Assembly: GCF_900566075.1 (NCBI RefSeq)
Contig: NZ_UPHU01000001.1
Coordinates: 434,001 to 498,000 of the forward strand
DNA: 64,000 nucleotides
Direction: 5' to 3'
DNA from: Mycobacterium pseudokansasii
GTDB lineage: Bacteria > Actinomycetota > Actinomycetes > Mycobacteriales > Mycobacteriaceae
Under the pieces are notes generated by a model that made no database searches, had not been told where the DNA came from, and saw only the letters and a program-made list of their open reading frames with translations. The stretch's first letter is position 1. Each line of letters starts with the position of its first letter. The translations under genes and the position numbers were made by a program. Positions 50,769-59,660 of the stretch are shown here, one piece after another.

Positions 50769-51689
50769 ATGAGCCCGATGACGCCCGCTGACTACGACGC
50801 ATCCGAGATCCTGTCGTTTGAGTGGGGCGACATTCAGAAGCTCGCAAAGATCACCAAGAACGTCGTGAACCCTCTGACCGGCACGCGGACGCTCGACATG
50901 GTCCCGTATGAGAACTCGATCCAGCCGGTAGCTCTGAACTTTGAGCCGCCGCTGATTGAGCACGCGGTTGGCGAGAGCCACGGCTTTCGGCACCACTGGG
51001 AGCTTCTGACTTACGCGTTCAATCTGCCGGACCCGAATGGGTTCCCTGTTCTACCGGCGCTGGCGGATGACGACAGGCGCGTCCTCAAGCGCTACGTACG
51101 TTTGTGCCGCCAGCTTGCGGGATACTCCGCGCTGAACGACGAGAGCGGGATGTACTTCAGCCAAAAGCAGGGCGGCGAGCCCGAAATCACGTTGAAGTTC
51201 CCTACTCCTGAAGCCTTCGCCGGGACTTCGATCGCTTTCCGCCAGCTGCACAGTAATCAGGACTCGGCGTCATTCGACCGCGTAAAGGGTCGACTGATGA
51301 GAGCCAGCAAATCGTTGCTCGCCACTGAGCGGCAAGCGGTGAGAAGTGTTGTAGAGCAGTGGGCCAGGGCGCGCGGTGCGTTGATGAACCGAATGCTCCA
51401 GACCATCGTTTGTGAGATGGCGGCCCCGCCCGTGCCGCCGGAACGTAAGGACGACGTGCCGCCCTTCAGTTACGCGAACATCAACCCGCAGAAGCTGATT
51501 TTGACCTTCAACTATGGCGACACCATCCACTTCTCGGAAGATGAAGAGGCGAACCTGTCGACGCTGCTGGAAGCTGAACAGAACGCCTGCTACTACAAGC
51601 ATTCGGTGCTGAGCGCCATAACGAATCTCAGTCACCTCTACTTCGGGTTCGCCGTGTTGGCTGAGTCCGCGATGGCAGAGGCGAGCTAG
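50769..51689 (+). CDS. Unknown protein beside the attachment site
   Basis: 306 residues from ATG 50769, eight bases after GGGAGA; earlier in-frame starts (50739, 50760) are less well placed. No recognised domain. It is soluble, mixed alpha/beta, with FRHHWELLTYAFNLPDPNGF near residue 75, RLCRQLAGYSAL, and a helical, Cys-containing end (EAEQNACYYKHSVLSAITNL). Placement between att and the minus-strand capsid gene, in its own transcription unit, is where satellite elements often keep accessory (for example anti-phage) genes. The role is not known. Confidence 0.75.
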   Translation: MSPMTPADYDASEILSFEWGDIQKLAKITKNVVNPLTGTRTLDMVPYENSIQPVALNFEPPLIEHAVGESHGFRHHWELLTYAFNLPDPNGFPVLPALADDDRRVLKRYVRLCRQLAGYSALNDESGMYFSQKQGGEPEITLKFPTPEAFAGTSIAFRQLHSNQDSASFDRVKGRLMRASKSLLATERQAVRSVVEQWARARGALMNRMLQTIVCEMAAPPVPPERKDDVPPFSYANINPQKLILTFNYGDTIHFSEDEEANLSTLLEAEQNACYYKHSVLSAITNLSHLYFGFAVLAESAMAEAS

Positions 51690-51809
51690 GCGAGGCACTG
51701 TTACCGCCGGATCGCGCAGTCCGGTCGCGGGCGACGGGCCAGACAACCCGCGACCGGGCCGACTAGGGGCCGGTAACGGGCGCTGCTGGGCCACCCGCTA
51801 CCGGCCTGC

Positions 51810-52037
51810 TCATTGGGCGATGACGTCGCCGGGATTGCCGCGCGCCTCGCTGCGGCGTGTACGACGCGGCGGGTCGACCATGTCGGGAGCTTTGGGCCGG
51901 TAAGCGCCGCCATCCTCTGGGGTCGCGTACTCCGCGCCGGGCGGCACAGGCCCCGGCCCCCAGGAGAACTCCGTGGGGCCGTCGAGTCCGCAGCGGGAAC
52001 CCCACGACGGGCCGTACCACTTTCTGTCGAAGCCCAT
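51810..52037 (-). CDS. Small phage protein downstream of capsid gene
   Basis: 75 residues (MGFDRKWYGPSWGSRCGLDG), starting six bases after the capsid stop on the same strand. It is Pro/Gly-rich with a basic C-terminus (PPRRTRRSEARGN). The composition and close coupling favour a real gene; function unknown. Confidence 0.5.
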   Translation of the reverse strand: MGFDRKWYGPSWGSRCGLDGPTEFSWGPGPVPPGAEYATPEDGGAYRPKAPDMVDPPRRTRRSEARGNPGDVIAQ

Positions 52038-52042
52038 GGCGG

Positions 52043-53158
52043 TTAACGGTGCGCGACGATCACGGGCGCGGCGTAGTTCGCGTTGTTGGTGATCTGGATG
52101 GCAACGGCTGCGCCCCGATGGCGAACACCAGTGCCGAAAGCGCGGACGTAGAAGTGCTCCTGGATCGGGTACGGTCCGACGCCAGGAATCACCCTGAGCC
52201 CGTGGTAAGCCGCGTTCTGATGTTCACGGAAGCCGACCGGGTTGTCGTTGGAGTTGGCCCCACCCGTGGCGGCGATGATGACGTAGCCCTGGGGGATGAA
52301 GTACGACTCAACCAGTAGCGCACCACGGTACGAACCAACGACCGGCTGGCCTGCGTACTCCGGTGGCGGAGTGGCGCCCTCGACGTGCTCGTGCGTGATC
52401 CGCGCTGGCGCGTTGCTGCTGACAACGAAATCGAACTTCGGCAGCGGCCCACCAGTCCGGTACTCGACCCCGGCCCGCCACGACGTGATCTTGGACGAGA
52501 CGACATCGTCGGGATGCATCAGGAGCAGGAAGCGGCCCGACTGCGCGCCGTAGCCGTGCTCCTTGACGTGGGAGATGCCGGCCTCGACATGGATGCTGTC
52601 GAGCGCCGTGCCCAAGGTCGTGAGGTAGTGCTTATGGTCGGCGGCGAACTTCTTCCCAAGGTAGTCGGGTGGCTGCATATCGCCGTTGTACAGACCGTAA
52701 ACCGTGTGGCCCCAGTCGTTCACGCGAACCGTGGGGTCAAGAAGGCGCTGCAAGATCGAACCATTTACCAGCTGGTTGTCGCCGCCCAAGATGCGCGCCA
52801 CGCGGTTCACAACCTGCTCAGAGTCGGCCTCGCGCAGGTACTTCCACGACATGCGGCTCGCAACGTCGAAGTCCTTGAATGTGAACCCGAGGGACAGGTA
52901 GGTCGGGTCTGCGATACCGCGCGGGGTACCGAACTCGGTGGCTTCCTCGAACAGGGGCAAATCTGCGCCCTGCGGGACGGCCTCGGCGACATTGGTGGTC
53001 TTGAACGACAACAGGCCCGCCAAGGCCGACTTCTGTTCGTTGTACGCCCTCAGCGCGTCGGTGATCTCGACCCAGATATCATCGAGCTCGACGCCATCCG
53101 CGAGGCGATTCACCAAAGTGTCTCCGCGGGTAGCGGTTCCGTGTCTATTGATTGTCAT
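52043..53158 (-). CDS. Phage major capsid-like protein
   Basis: 371 residues from ATG 53158 (MTINRHGTATRGDTLVNRLA), behind GGGAG. Features suit an HK97-type capsid of the small mycobacterial prophages: SALAGLLSFKTTNVAEAVPQ, MSWKYLREADSEQVVNRVAR, SGRFLLLMHPDDV (typical central strand) and GALLVESYFIPQGYVIIAAT. The larger open frame upstream to 53734 has no phage-like content. It is the only structural gene seen in the element and is transcribed opposite to the rest. Confidence 0.7.
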   Translation of the reverse strand: MTINRHGTATRGDTLVNRLADGVELDDIWVEITDALRAYNEQKSALAGLLSFKTTNVAEAVPQGADLPLFEEATEFGTPRGIADPTYLSLGFTFKDFDVASRMSWKYLREADSEQVVNRVARILGGDNQLVNGSILQRLLDPTVRVNDWGHTVYGLYNGDMQPPDYLGKKFAADHKHYLTTLGTALDSIHVEAGISHVKEHGYGAQSGRFLLLMHPDDVVSSKITSWRAGVEYRTGGPLPKFDFVVSSNAPARITHEHVEGATPPPEYAGQPVVGSYRGALLVESYFIPQGYVIIAATGGANSNDNPVGFREHQNAAYHGLRVIPGVGPYPIQEHFYVRAFGTGVRHRGAAVAIQITNNANYAAPVIVAHR

Positions 53159-53331
53159 ATCTACTCCCGTAAGTATTGCTTGACTCGACGCTACGCCTGA
53201 AACACGTTGCTGCGCTGAGCGTATGAGCGCCGCGCGCAGGGTCGGGTGGAACACGGGAAGAAGTCCGAGCGGGCCCGTGCGGAACTGGACTAGATTCGGA
53301 ATTACGTTCCCCAACAGAAGGAGTCGCCGTG
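53159..53331. promoter_or_regulatory. Divergent control region of the element
   Basis: This 173-base gap separates the leftward capsid gene from the rightward HTH gene and must hold both promoters. On the plus side ACTAGATTC resembles a -10 region, and AACAGAAGGAG is the ribosome site for ATG 53332. On the minus side TTGAC-like and GGGAG signals precede the capsid ATG. Confidence 0.5.
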
Positions 53332-53399
53332 ATGGCGAACGAAACATGGTTCGGTGCAACAGCGCCGACCAAACCACCCGTACCAAATGTGGAGCTAAG

Positions 53400-55090
53400 C
53401 CTGAATCCGTGGATCGATGATTTCGGGTGGTCATCGGCGGGTTCGGGCGAGTGGCGCTGGGGCGTGGACACTTTGGCGTGTATGTGATCCGCTGGCCTGC
53501 ACCAGCTTTTCCTTTAGGGGTTCCTCGGGTCGGGCCTGGATGGCGGGGTGGACAGGGGCTGGCCGCTTGGTCAAGCGGCGCGGGGTTGCGCAGTCGGGTA
53601 GCCGATGACGCTGTCCCACAGGGCTTTCCACTCGACTTGTCGGGGCCAGTGGACGGGTAGGTGCAGCATCGGTTTGCGGGCCGGTGCGGCGAAGCGGGCG
53701 GGCACGTTGACCAGGTCGCGGCGCAGGGTGGCACCGCGGGCCACGATGTGGTGACCGCCGGCGAGGGTCCCGGTGGCGCGCAGCAGGTTATGGGCGATCA
53801 CCGCGCAGGCCAACCAGGCGCAGTTCGCGGCGAACAGCCCTGAAGGGATCCGAGCCAGTGGGCCATCGATCAGGTCGGCGAAGGTGGTCTCGATGATGGC
53901 GTGGCGGCGGTGGGTGATGTCGGCCTCGGCAGTGGGCAGCTCGGAGTTGGTCAGAAATGGGTGATAGCGCCACACCGGAAACAACGCATCCGGGTAGCGG
54001 GCGTCTTTGACCCGGCGCACTACCAGTCGGGCCGTGATCTTCTTGCCCCGCCCCAGCCGTAGGGTGTAGGGAGTTTCGGCGACCTCGGCATCGGAGATCA
54101 GCGCCCCGGTGTCAGGGTCTTCGACCGCGCCCGGGTAGTGCACCGGGGTGTAGGCGGCCTCGTCGATGCCCTCGACCGCGGTGGTAATGGCCCGATTTCG
54201 GGTCATCGACAGGGAGAACTCGACGCCTTCGGCGATGCAGGCGCCGATCACCTTTTTATTGCCGAACGCGGTGTCGCCGCGCAGCATGATCTTGCCGGCC
54301 CCGCACCCGCGGGCGGTGGTGATGGCTTGTTTGACCTGCCAGGCCGCGGCGCGGCCGGAGCCGGCCTTACCGCTGCGCAGCCGCGCCTCGGCGATCACCG
54401 GTGGGGCCTGCGCGGTCGAGATCGTGGTGATCTGCGGCGACAGACCCAACCGCAGCAGCGCACGGCTGGCGATCTTGGCGTGCCCGAACGAAGCACCCTG
54501 CTTATGGCGCCCGTAGACCGGACGCAGCAGCGAGTCGATGTCCAAAAAGGCGCGCTCTTCGATGCCGGGCAACAGCGGCACCCGCTGCGCGAGCGCCACC
54601 AGATGCGCGCGAGCCACGGCCGCGAGCTGGTTGGCATGCCCGAAAGTGAACTCGCGCAAGAAGATCCCCAATGTCGAGGGCGCATACACCTCGTTGAACA
54701 CCCGTGGCGTGCCGCCGGCACGCAACACGTCGACGTCGTCGATGCAGTCCGCGCCGCACATCATCCCGGCGATGATCGAGGTCAGCTTCCCGACCGGGTT
54801 GACCGCACCGGAGGCCACCCGTGTCGACGGCAGATCCACATGCTCACCGATCAATTCCGAAAGCCCGGTCTGCTCAGCCAATTCCAGCACCGGAACCAAA
54901 CCCGCGGCCGACACCAGATTCGGCTCGTCAAACACCGCCGACCCGAGAGTGAACGTATACGATGAATGCACCGAAAATGCCTTCCTGAACACTGGAAAAA
55001 GACGACTTCAGCACTCGTATTATCCCAGGCCAGAAGGCATTTTCGCTGTTCACACGCCGATCAAACCACCAGCCGATCCACGGATTCAGG
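53400..55090. mobile_element. IS1380-family insertion sequence, 1691 bp
   Basis: Terminal inverted repeats CCTGAATCCGTGGATCG (53400-53416) and its complement (55074-55090) match over 17 bases. Direct repeats CTAAG flank both ends (53395-53399 and 55091-55095). One transposase gene runs leftward inside. The intact ends and target duplication suggest a fairly recent, possibly active copy. Confidence 0.92.
53571..54992 (-). CDS. IS1380-family transposase
   Basis: A 473-residue DDE transposase. Seen are TSIIAGMMCGADCIDDVDVL, the first Asp region ERAFLDIDSLLRPVYGRHKQ, the second IMLRGDTAFGNKKVI and the late HRRHAIIETTFADLIDGPL with the Glu. It starts ATG 54992 and fills the IS; no frameshift. The plus-strand long frames across it are shadows. 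Confidence 0.93.
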   Translation of the reverse strand: MFRKAFSVHSSYTFTLGSAVFDEPNLVSAAGLVPVLELAEQTGLSELIGEHVDLPSTRVASGAVNPVGKLTSIIAGMMCGADCIDDVDVLRAGGTPRVFNEVYAPSTLGIFLREFTFGHANQLAAVARAHLVALAQRVPLLPGIEERAFLDIDSLLRPVYGRHKQGASFGHAKIASRALLRLGLSPQITTISTAQAPPVIAEARLRSGKAGSGRAAAWQVKQAITTARGCGAGKIMLRGDTAFGNKKVIGACIAEGVEFSLSMTRNRAITTAVEGIDEAAYTPVHYPGAVEDPDTGALISDAEVAETPYTLRLGRGKKITARLVVRRVKDARYPDALFPVWRYHPFLTNSELPTAEADITHRRHAIIETTFADLIDGPLARIPSGLFAANCAWLACAVIAHNLLRATGTLAGGHHIVARGATLRRDLVNVPARFAAPARKPMLHLPVHWPRQVEWKALWDSVIGYPTAQPRAA

Positions 55091-55296
55091 CTAAGTAAGC
55101 TCCCCACGATCAAAGGTATAAAGGCCGCGCACGCCTGGATCACCGGCGAGCTTGGCGTGCAGCTGAGCTTGAATCACGTCGTGTCCGCCGCCAACAAGAA
55201 GCAGATACCCCGCCGAATCATCAAAGGCGCCATCTACTTCAGCACGCAGGACTTGTACGACTGGGTGGTGGCGGTTGCGGGGGAGGCGGAAACCGC

Positions 55297-55989
55297 ATGA
55301 CCGACACGACGCCCGAACCGCGTGGCTTCACGCCCATGGCTCCGCACCTCTTCACTCGCGCGGCTGCGCAGGCCCCGGTGGGCCGCCCGGCAATGAACCC
55401 CCGCGCCAATACGCAGGTGCAGGCGTCGATGCGGGCCGAGCAGATCATCAAGCGCGCCTGGAACAATCTGACCCTCGCGGACGTGATCTTGACAGGTGTG
55501 CCCGCGATGCGAACGCGAGCCGATGTGGCGGCTGACGAGTTCCACCGCCAAGCGGCCTGCGATGCGCGCGCCAGGGCCGAGGGTGAGACGCCGGTGCTCT
55601 GCTACGACACGTGGGACGGTGACGCCTACTACGATCCCAATGCCATCTACGAACAAAGCGCGCTGAAGATATGGACGGTCGGCACCAACCATGTCGACAT
55701 CGTGCGCGACCGCTGGCACGACTCGCCAACGCGTCTGCCCACACCTGTCAGCTACGCGGCGGGTCACATCACCAACAAGCTCGACACGCTCGACTGGTTC
55801 CACTGTGAGCGTTACGGCTGTGCGGGCGGCTGCGGCCTGGAGTGCAACGTCAACGTCGCGGAGGACTGTGGCGGCCGCACGCGGCTGCTGCCGGTGGACC
55901 GGGGCGCGCTCATCCTCCTGTTCCGGTGCTGCTGGGGCTGCGAGGCCGAGCTGACCGCTGCGCTCCCGTCGATGCGAGAATACGTATAG
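55297..55989 (+). CDS. Cys-rich phage-type protein, unknown
   Basis: 230 residues; ATG 55297 overlaps the stop of the split HTH gene (ATGA). The N-terminal half is basic and helical (SMRAEQIIKRAWNNLTLADV). Near the C-terminus is a cysteine cluster (CERYGCAGGCGLECNVNVAE, then LFRCCWGCEAEL) with at least eight Cys, likely a zinc site. No function can be named. Its original promoter is cut off by the IS. Confidence 0.65.
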   Translation: MTDTTPEPRGFTPMAPHLFTRAAAQAPVGRPAMNPRANTQVQASMRAEQIIKRAWNNLTLADVILTGVPAMRTRADVAADEFHRQAACDARARAEGETPVLCYDTWDGDAYYDPNAIYEQSALKIWTVGTNHVDIVRDRWHDSPTRLPTPVSYAAGHITNKLDTLDWFHCERYGCAGGCGLECNVNVAEDCGGRTRLLPVDRGALILLFRCCWGCEAELTAALPSMREYV

Positions 55990-56151
55990 GCGAGCTAAGC
56001 GCAAATTAGACAGTCAATACGTAATTCTGTCGCGGGCCAGACTGGCCCGAATCAAACACGAAAAAGATTCTCGTGCAGACAGTTTCGATCGTGCCCATAG
56101 TGGAGGTAGGTCCGCAGGATGGTCCTGCGTCCGAACCGCCAAGGAGGAAAA

Positions 56152-56346
56152 ATGGCATCGATTGATGACGACTACCCAACGCCGGACGAGTGGCACCTGC
56201 ACAGCGCGGGGTCGAAGGGAGTCACGTTCCATTGTGACTTCGTCAATGACGTCGAGTCGGCGCTGGCTGCATTCCAGCACACTATGCGCGCAGTCATGGA
56301 TGCTTGGCCGATGACGACAACCTCGATGTCGATAACTATCGGTTAA
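56152..56346 (+). CDS. Small element-encoded protein, unknown
   Basis: 64 residues (MASIDDDYPTPDEWHLHSAG) from ATG 56152 behind AAGGAGGAAAA, the best ribosome site in the element. Acidic start, central FHCDFVNDVESALAAFQHTM. It lies in the leader half of the rightward genes. Function unknown. Confidence 0.6.
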   Translation: MASIDDDYPTPDEWHLHSAGSKGVTFHCDFVNDVESALAAFQHTMRAVMDAWPMTTTSMSITIG

Positions 56347-56506
56347 TCGACTACCTCGCTGCCGCGTTCGCCCGGATACAGACGAAACATGTTCGGGCGA
56401 ACCCGGTGCGGGTTCGGGTAGAGTAAGAGTCGGCCCCTGGCGCGTCTGTAGACAGGGATTGCCGTGGACGCAAACCCCATGTAGGAACTGGAGTTTGGAG
56501 GCGTCC

Positions 56507-56746
56507 GTGGACGACGATGATAAGCCGACCATGACTGAAACTGAGTTGTGGGAGTGGCTGCACTACGACGAGGGCATCCCCGTTACTCGGCGCGCGATCA
56601 AGATGGCGGTGATCAACCGCGAGATTGAGCCGACGCGACTCGGCAATGGCAACTTCTTCTCACGGCGGGACGGCCTCGCGTGGCTGCGATCCCGTAAGCA
56701 GGCTGGTGCGTACAGCGCATCGAAAGTTCCTGCACGCCAACTGTAA
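56507..56746 (+). CDS. Excisionase/MerR-like DNA-binding protein
   Basis: 79 residues from GTG 56507 with TTTGGAG upstream. LWEWLHYDEGIPVTRRAIKM, AVINREIEPTRLGNGNFFSR and RRDGLAWLRSRKQ show a winged helix-turn-helix arranged like small phage excisionases and replication regulators. It precedes the primase/RepA gene by 85 bases, similar to the Rv1584c position in phiRv1. Confidence 0.65.
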   Translation: MDDDDKPTMTETELWEWLHYDEGIPVTRRAIKMAVINREIEPTRLGNGNFFSRRDGLAWLRSRKQAGAYSASKVPARQL

Positions 56747-56831
56747 ATGCAGAAGACCCCGACCCAAAGTCTTTATGCCTGGCGGGCGCTGACGGACGGG
56801 GCCGGGGTGCCGTATTCCCTGAAGGAGAACA

Positions 56832-59155
56832 ATGCCGAGTCTACCTGAAACCGATGCCGCCGAAATCCGAAGCGTCGCAGCAAGAGTGTATTTGGGCGCG
56901 CTGCTTCCAAGTATCGCGCCAATGGATTCATGGGCACACTTCCTCTCCCGCGCGGGCAGAAGTCCTCGCCTCCAACTGGATTCACAGGGGGTGGTAGACC
57001 ACACCCCGATGACGAACAGGTTGCGACGTGGATCCGTGACCACCGGAGTGGGAACATCGCGCTGCGACTGTCTGACGTCCCACGCGAGTCTCTGGCCGAT
57101 CGCGACGACCTACCGCCGATCTATGCGGGCAACAATGTCGACGGGTGGGAACTGGTCGGCATCGACGTCGACAACTACTCCAAGGGCGACTCTGAGAAGC
57201 GCGGCGCGGAGCAGCTGCGTGACTTGGAGGCCGAACTAGGCCAACTACCCGCGACCGCGCTGAGCGGGGCCAGGCTCTCCACCGGAAGCTGCATCGCGGT
57301 GTTCCTGGTGCCGAAGGGTTACCGGTTCGCGGGGAAGGCCGAGGACTCCATTGAGGTGATCCAGAAGCGCCACCGGTACATGGTGGTTCACCCGAGCACC
57401 AATCCCGATGCAGAGGATGCCCTGTACGAGTGGGGTTGGGGCGCGCCGTCCAAGCTCGCGGACGCGGGGGCCGAATCGCTGGAGCGGTTCGAGGACGGAA
57501 TGCCGACCCTGGAGCAGGTCGCGGTCCTGCCGAAGGCCTGGTTCACCCACCTGACGCGCGGCGGGATGGGCGAGAGCGATGACCCGATAAGCGGCCTGTC
57601 GGACGGCCAGCTGTGGGAGTGGCTGGAGGCCCGACCGGGCTACGGCGATGGGATGTGCTCGGAGATGGAGAGCGCCGTGGACGAGTGGGTGGCGAAGATT
57701 GAGGCCAGTTCAAGCACCCACGACGTACTTCGGGACGCGCACTGGCGGTTGCTCAAGTTGGCCTCCGAAGGTCATGCAGGAGTGAAGGCCGCTCTTGACC
57801 AGGTGACGCGGGCTGGCTGGCCCGCTGCGGTGGGGAAGCGCGACCTGGAGACGCTAGGCGCGGAGATGGGCCGCAGCATCGCCGGGGCGCTCGACAAGAT
57901 CCAGCCGATATGGGGCGACTACGTGCCTGAGGACACGTGCGCCGTTGACAAGACCAAGTTCGACTGCGACGCATGGACGGACCGGCTGGCAAACGACCCC
58001 GGCAGGGCGGGCCGGTATTGCTTGGTGACGGCACGCGAGCTTGCCGAGCCGGTGGAGCCGATGCGGTGGCTGGTGAGGGGCATCTGGCCCGAGCGATCCG
58101 CAGGCGTCCTTGCGGGCGACAAGAAGTCCTTGAAGACATGGAATCTGCAAGCACTTGCTCTTGCGGTCGCATCGGGGAGGCCGTTGTTCGACAAGTATCA
58201 CGTCGTGTCGCCGGGGCCGGCGCTGTACCTGCCTGGCGAGGGCGGGCGCACCACCTTCGCTAACCGACACCAGGTTATCGCCGAACGGTACGGGATCACC
58301 GATATCTTGCCGGACTTGGAGTTCGGTGCCGAGTTTGGCGTGGGGATGTTGGACGACGGCGAGTTCACTGACGCGATAAAGCGGCACTTGGATGAGTTGC
58401 AGCCCGCCTTGGTGGTGCTGGATCCGCTACACGCCTATCACCCGGGCGATGTTGAGGTGCAGAACGTCTACGCACGCGGGCCGATGTTGGCGAACTTACG
58501 GGAGTTGATCGGTGGCGAGGCGGCGTTGATCGTCGGCGACCACTTCAAGAAGACCACCGGCACGCGGTTGGACCTCGACAACATCGCCTAGGCAGGCATG
58601 TCGCAGTGGGCCGACTCCTGGATCTTGCAGAAGCACCGGGAGACACCAAATCTCGAAGACGGCAAGTTCTGGCTAGAAGTCGAGTCTGGTACCCGCCGAG
58701 GCAGCGGAAAGCACCTTGAGGTCGATTGGACGTTGGAGCGGGATAGCGCAGACCCCGACACAACCATGTGGCGTGGCGTCGATTGGGATACCCGCCCGAT
58801 GGCGGGGAAGTCGGCTGCGGGACAGGTTGATAAGACGATCCAGCGCATCCTCCAAGTCATAGACGATGAGCCGTTCGCCCTGACTGAGACCGGCGTGTTG
58901 GCGAAGGTCGGCGGCAATAAGGACAAGGCCTACGAGACGTTGCAAGTTCTGAAGGCCAACGGTGCCCTCGTCGTCCAAGAACGCGAGCGCCCGGAGGGCA
59001 AACGCTCCGTGAAACGCGCACTCGTCGGACCGGGGGAGAACGCCGAACGGGTGCGCCGGAACCGATACCGGCTTGGCGAACCCGTACCGGGCTCGGAACG
59101 GGTTGCCGCAACCGATACCGAAAACGGTATGGGTTCGGAACGGGTTGAACCGTGA
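56832..59155 (+). pseudogene. Bifunctional primase/polymerase-RepA-like ATPase, interrupted twice
   Basis: It starts ATG 56832 behind AAGGAGAAC (MPSLPETDAAEIRSVAARVY). The conserved continuation ASKYRANGFMGTLPLPRGQK is in the -1 frame from about 56891. It then reads a prim-pol domain (VDGWELVGIDVDNYSKG; HRYMVVHPSTNPDAEDALYE) and a RecA-like ATPase (Walker A AGDKKSLKTWNLQ; Walker B LVVLDPLHAYHP). TAG at 58589 interrupts the same frame, after which AGMSQWADSWILQKHRE continues to 59155. ATG 58598 could reinitiate. Family role is element replication. Confidence 0.8.
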
Positions 59156-59300
59156 ACGCGGGAAAACAGCTGGTAGACAGCAGGATCGAACCCGTACCCC
59201 TCAACGGTACGGGTTGCCCCGGTGAGGCGTCGGAAGCGGGCGGGGGAGGGAACCCGTACCCTCCCCGCCGCGCCTATAGGGAACGGGTTGGGTTGCCCAA
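59040..59300. repeat. Iteron-like repeats, candidate replication origin
   Basis: About nine copies of a 10-11 base motif, GGAACGGGTTG or its complement AACCCGTACC, in both orientations. Examples lie at 59045, 59078, 59095, 59136, 59188, 59207, 59251 and 59280. They cover the 3' end of the RepA-like gene and the next small frame. Dense direct and inverted repeats next to a replication gene are typical of iteron origins, although coding periodicity could contribute. Confidence 0.5.
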
Positions 59301-59346
59301 GGTGGTCGAGGATCGAAAACACCGGCGGGCTAGGCGGATCGAATGA
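59152..59346 (+). CDS. Small basic element protein, unknown
   Basis: 64 residues from GTG 59152, overlapping the preceding stop (GTGA) and ending at TGA that overlaps the next ATG. Pro/Arg/Gly-rich with a basic end (VVEDRKHRRARRIE). The chained overlaps support translation; much of it is made of the iteron-like repeats. Function unknown. Confidence 0.4.
   Translation: MNAGKQLVDSRIEPVPLNGTGCPGEASEAGGGGNPYPPRRAYRERVGLPKVVEDRKHRRARRIE
59243..59266. repeat. Perfect 8-bp stem hairpin in the iteron region
   Basis: GGGGAGGG, loop AACCCGTA, CCCTCCCC. The loop holds one iteron motif. There is no T-run after it, so an origin or regulatory structure is as likely as a terminator. Confidence 0.5.
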
Positions 59347-59486
59347 GCACCGTTTACACGCCGATTGAACCGCCGTATTGGTGGCGACCATCACCGCGCA
59401 CCCGGCGGGGTCATCCCATAAGGCCGAGGCGGAACCCGCGCATGGAGCCGAGACCACCCGAGACATGGCGACCGGGCGAACGATGA
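59343..59486 (+). CDS. Short phage-type protein, unknown
   Basis: 47 residues (MSTVYTPIEPPYWWRPSPRT) ending PRPPETWRPGER. ATG 59343 overlaps the previous stop. A 14-residue frame at 59483 then bridges to the zinc-binding gene, forming a chain of coupled starts. Unknown role; the short basic Pro/Arg-rich type is common in actinophages. Confidence 0.4.
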   Translation: MSTVYTPIEPPYWWRPSPRTRRGHPIRPRRNPRMEPRPPETWRPGER

Positions 59487-59660
59487 AAACCAAACGGAAA
59501 CAGGAGAACCGAGATGCCTACCTCTGAACGCGCCGACCTTAAACTGATGGGATTCGACGGGAAGTGCACGGCGCGGAGCCAACGCACGGGCGAGCAATGC
59601 CGACGACCAGCAGCACGCGGCGCGAACGTCTGCCCGGTACACGGCGGCTCAGCCCCCTAG

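Larger units (their letters stand above)
53332..55300 (+). pseudogene. HTH/excisionase-like gene split by an IS1380-family element
   Basis: The 5' part 53332-53399 reads MANETWFGATAPTKPPVPNV then EL. The 3' part resumes at 55096 after one copy of the target duplication CTAAG. Removing the IS and one CTAAG gives a continuous 90-residue protein continuing SKLPTIKGIKAAHAWITGEL, LSLNHVVSAANKKQIPRRII and KGAIYFSTQDLYDWVVAVAG. The pattern is a small DNA-binding excisionase/Cro-like fold. The stop TGA 55298 overlaps the next ATG, so it was first in an operon now separated from its promoter. Confidence 0.75.

Noticed and set aside
53159..53734. N-terminal extension of the capsid-like frame
   Set aside because: The extension crosses the IS boundary at 53400 and is Pro/Arg-rich; ATG 53158 has a good ribosome site and begins the phage-like sequence.
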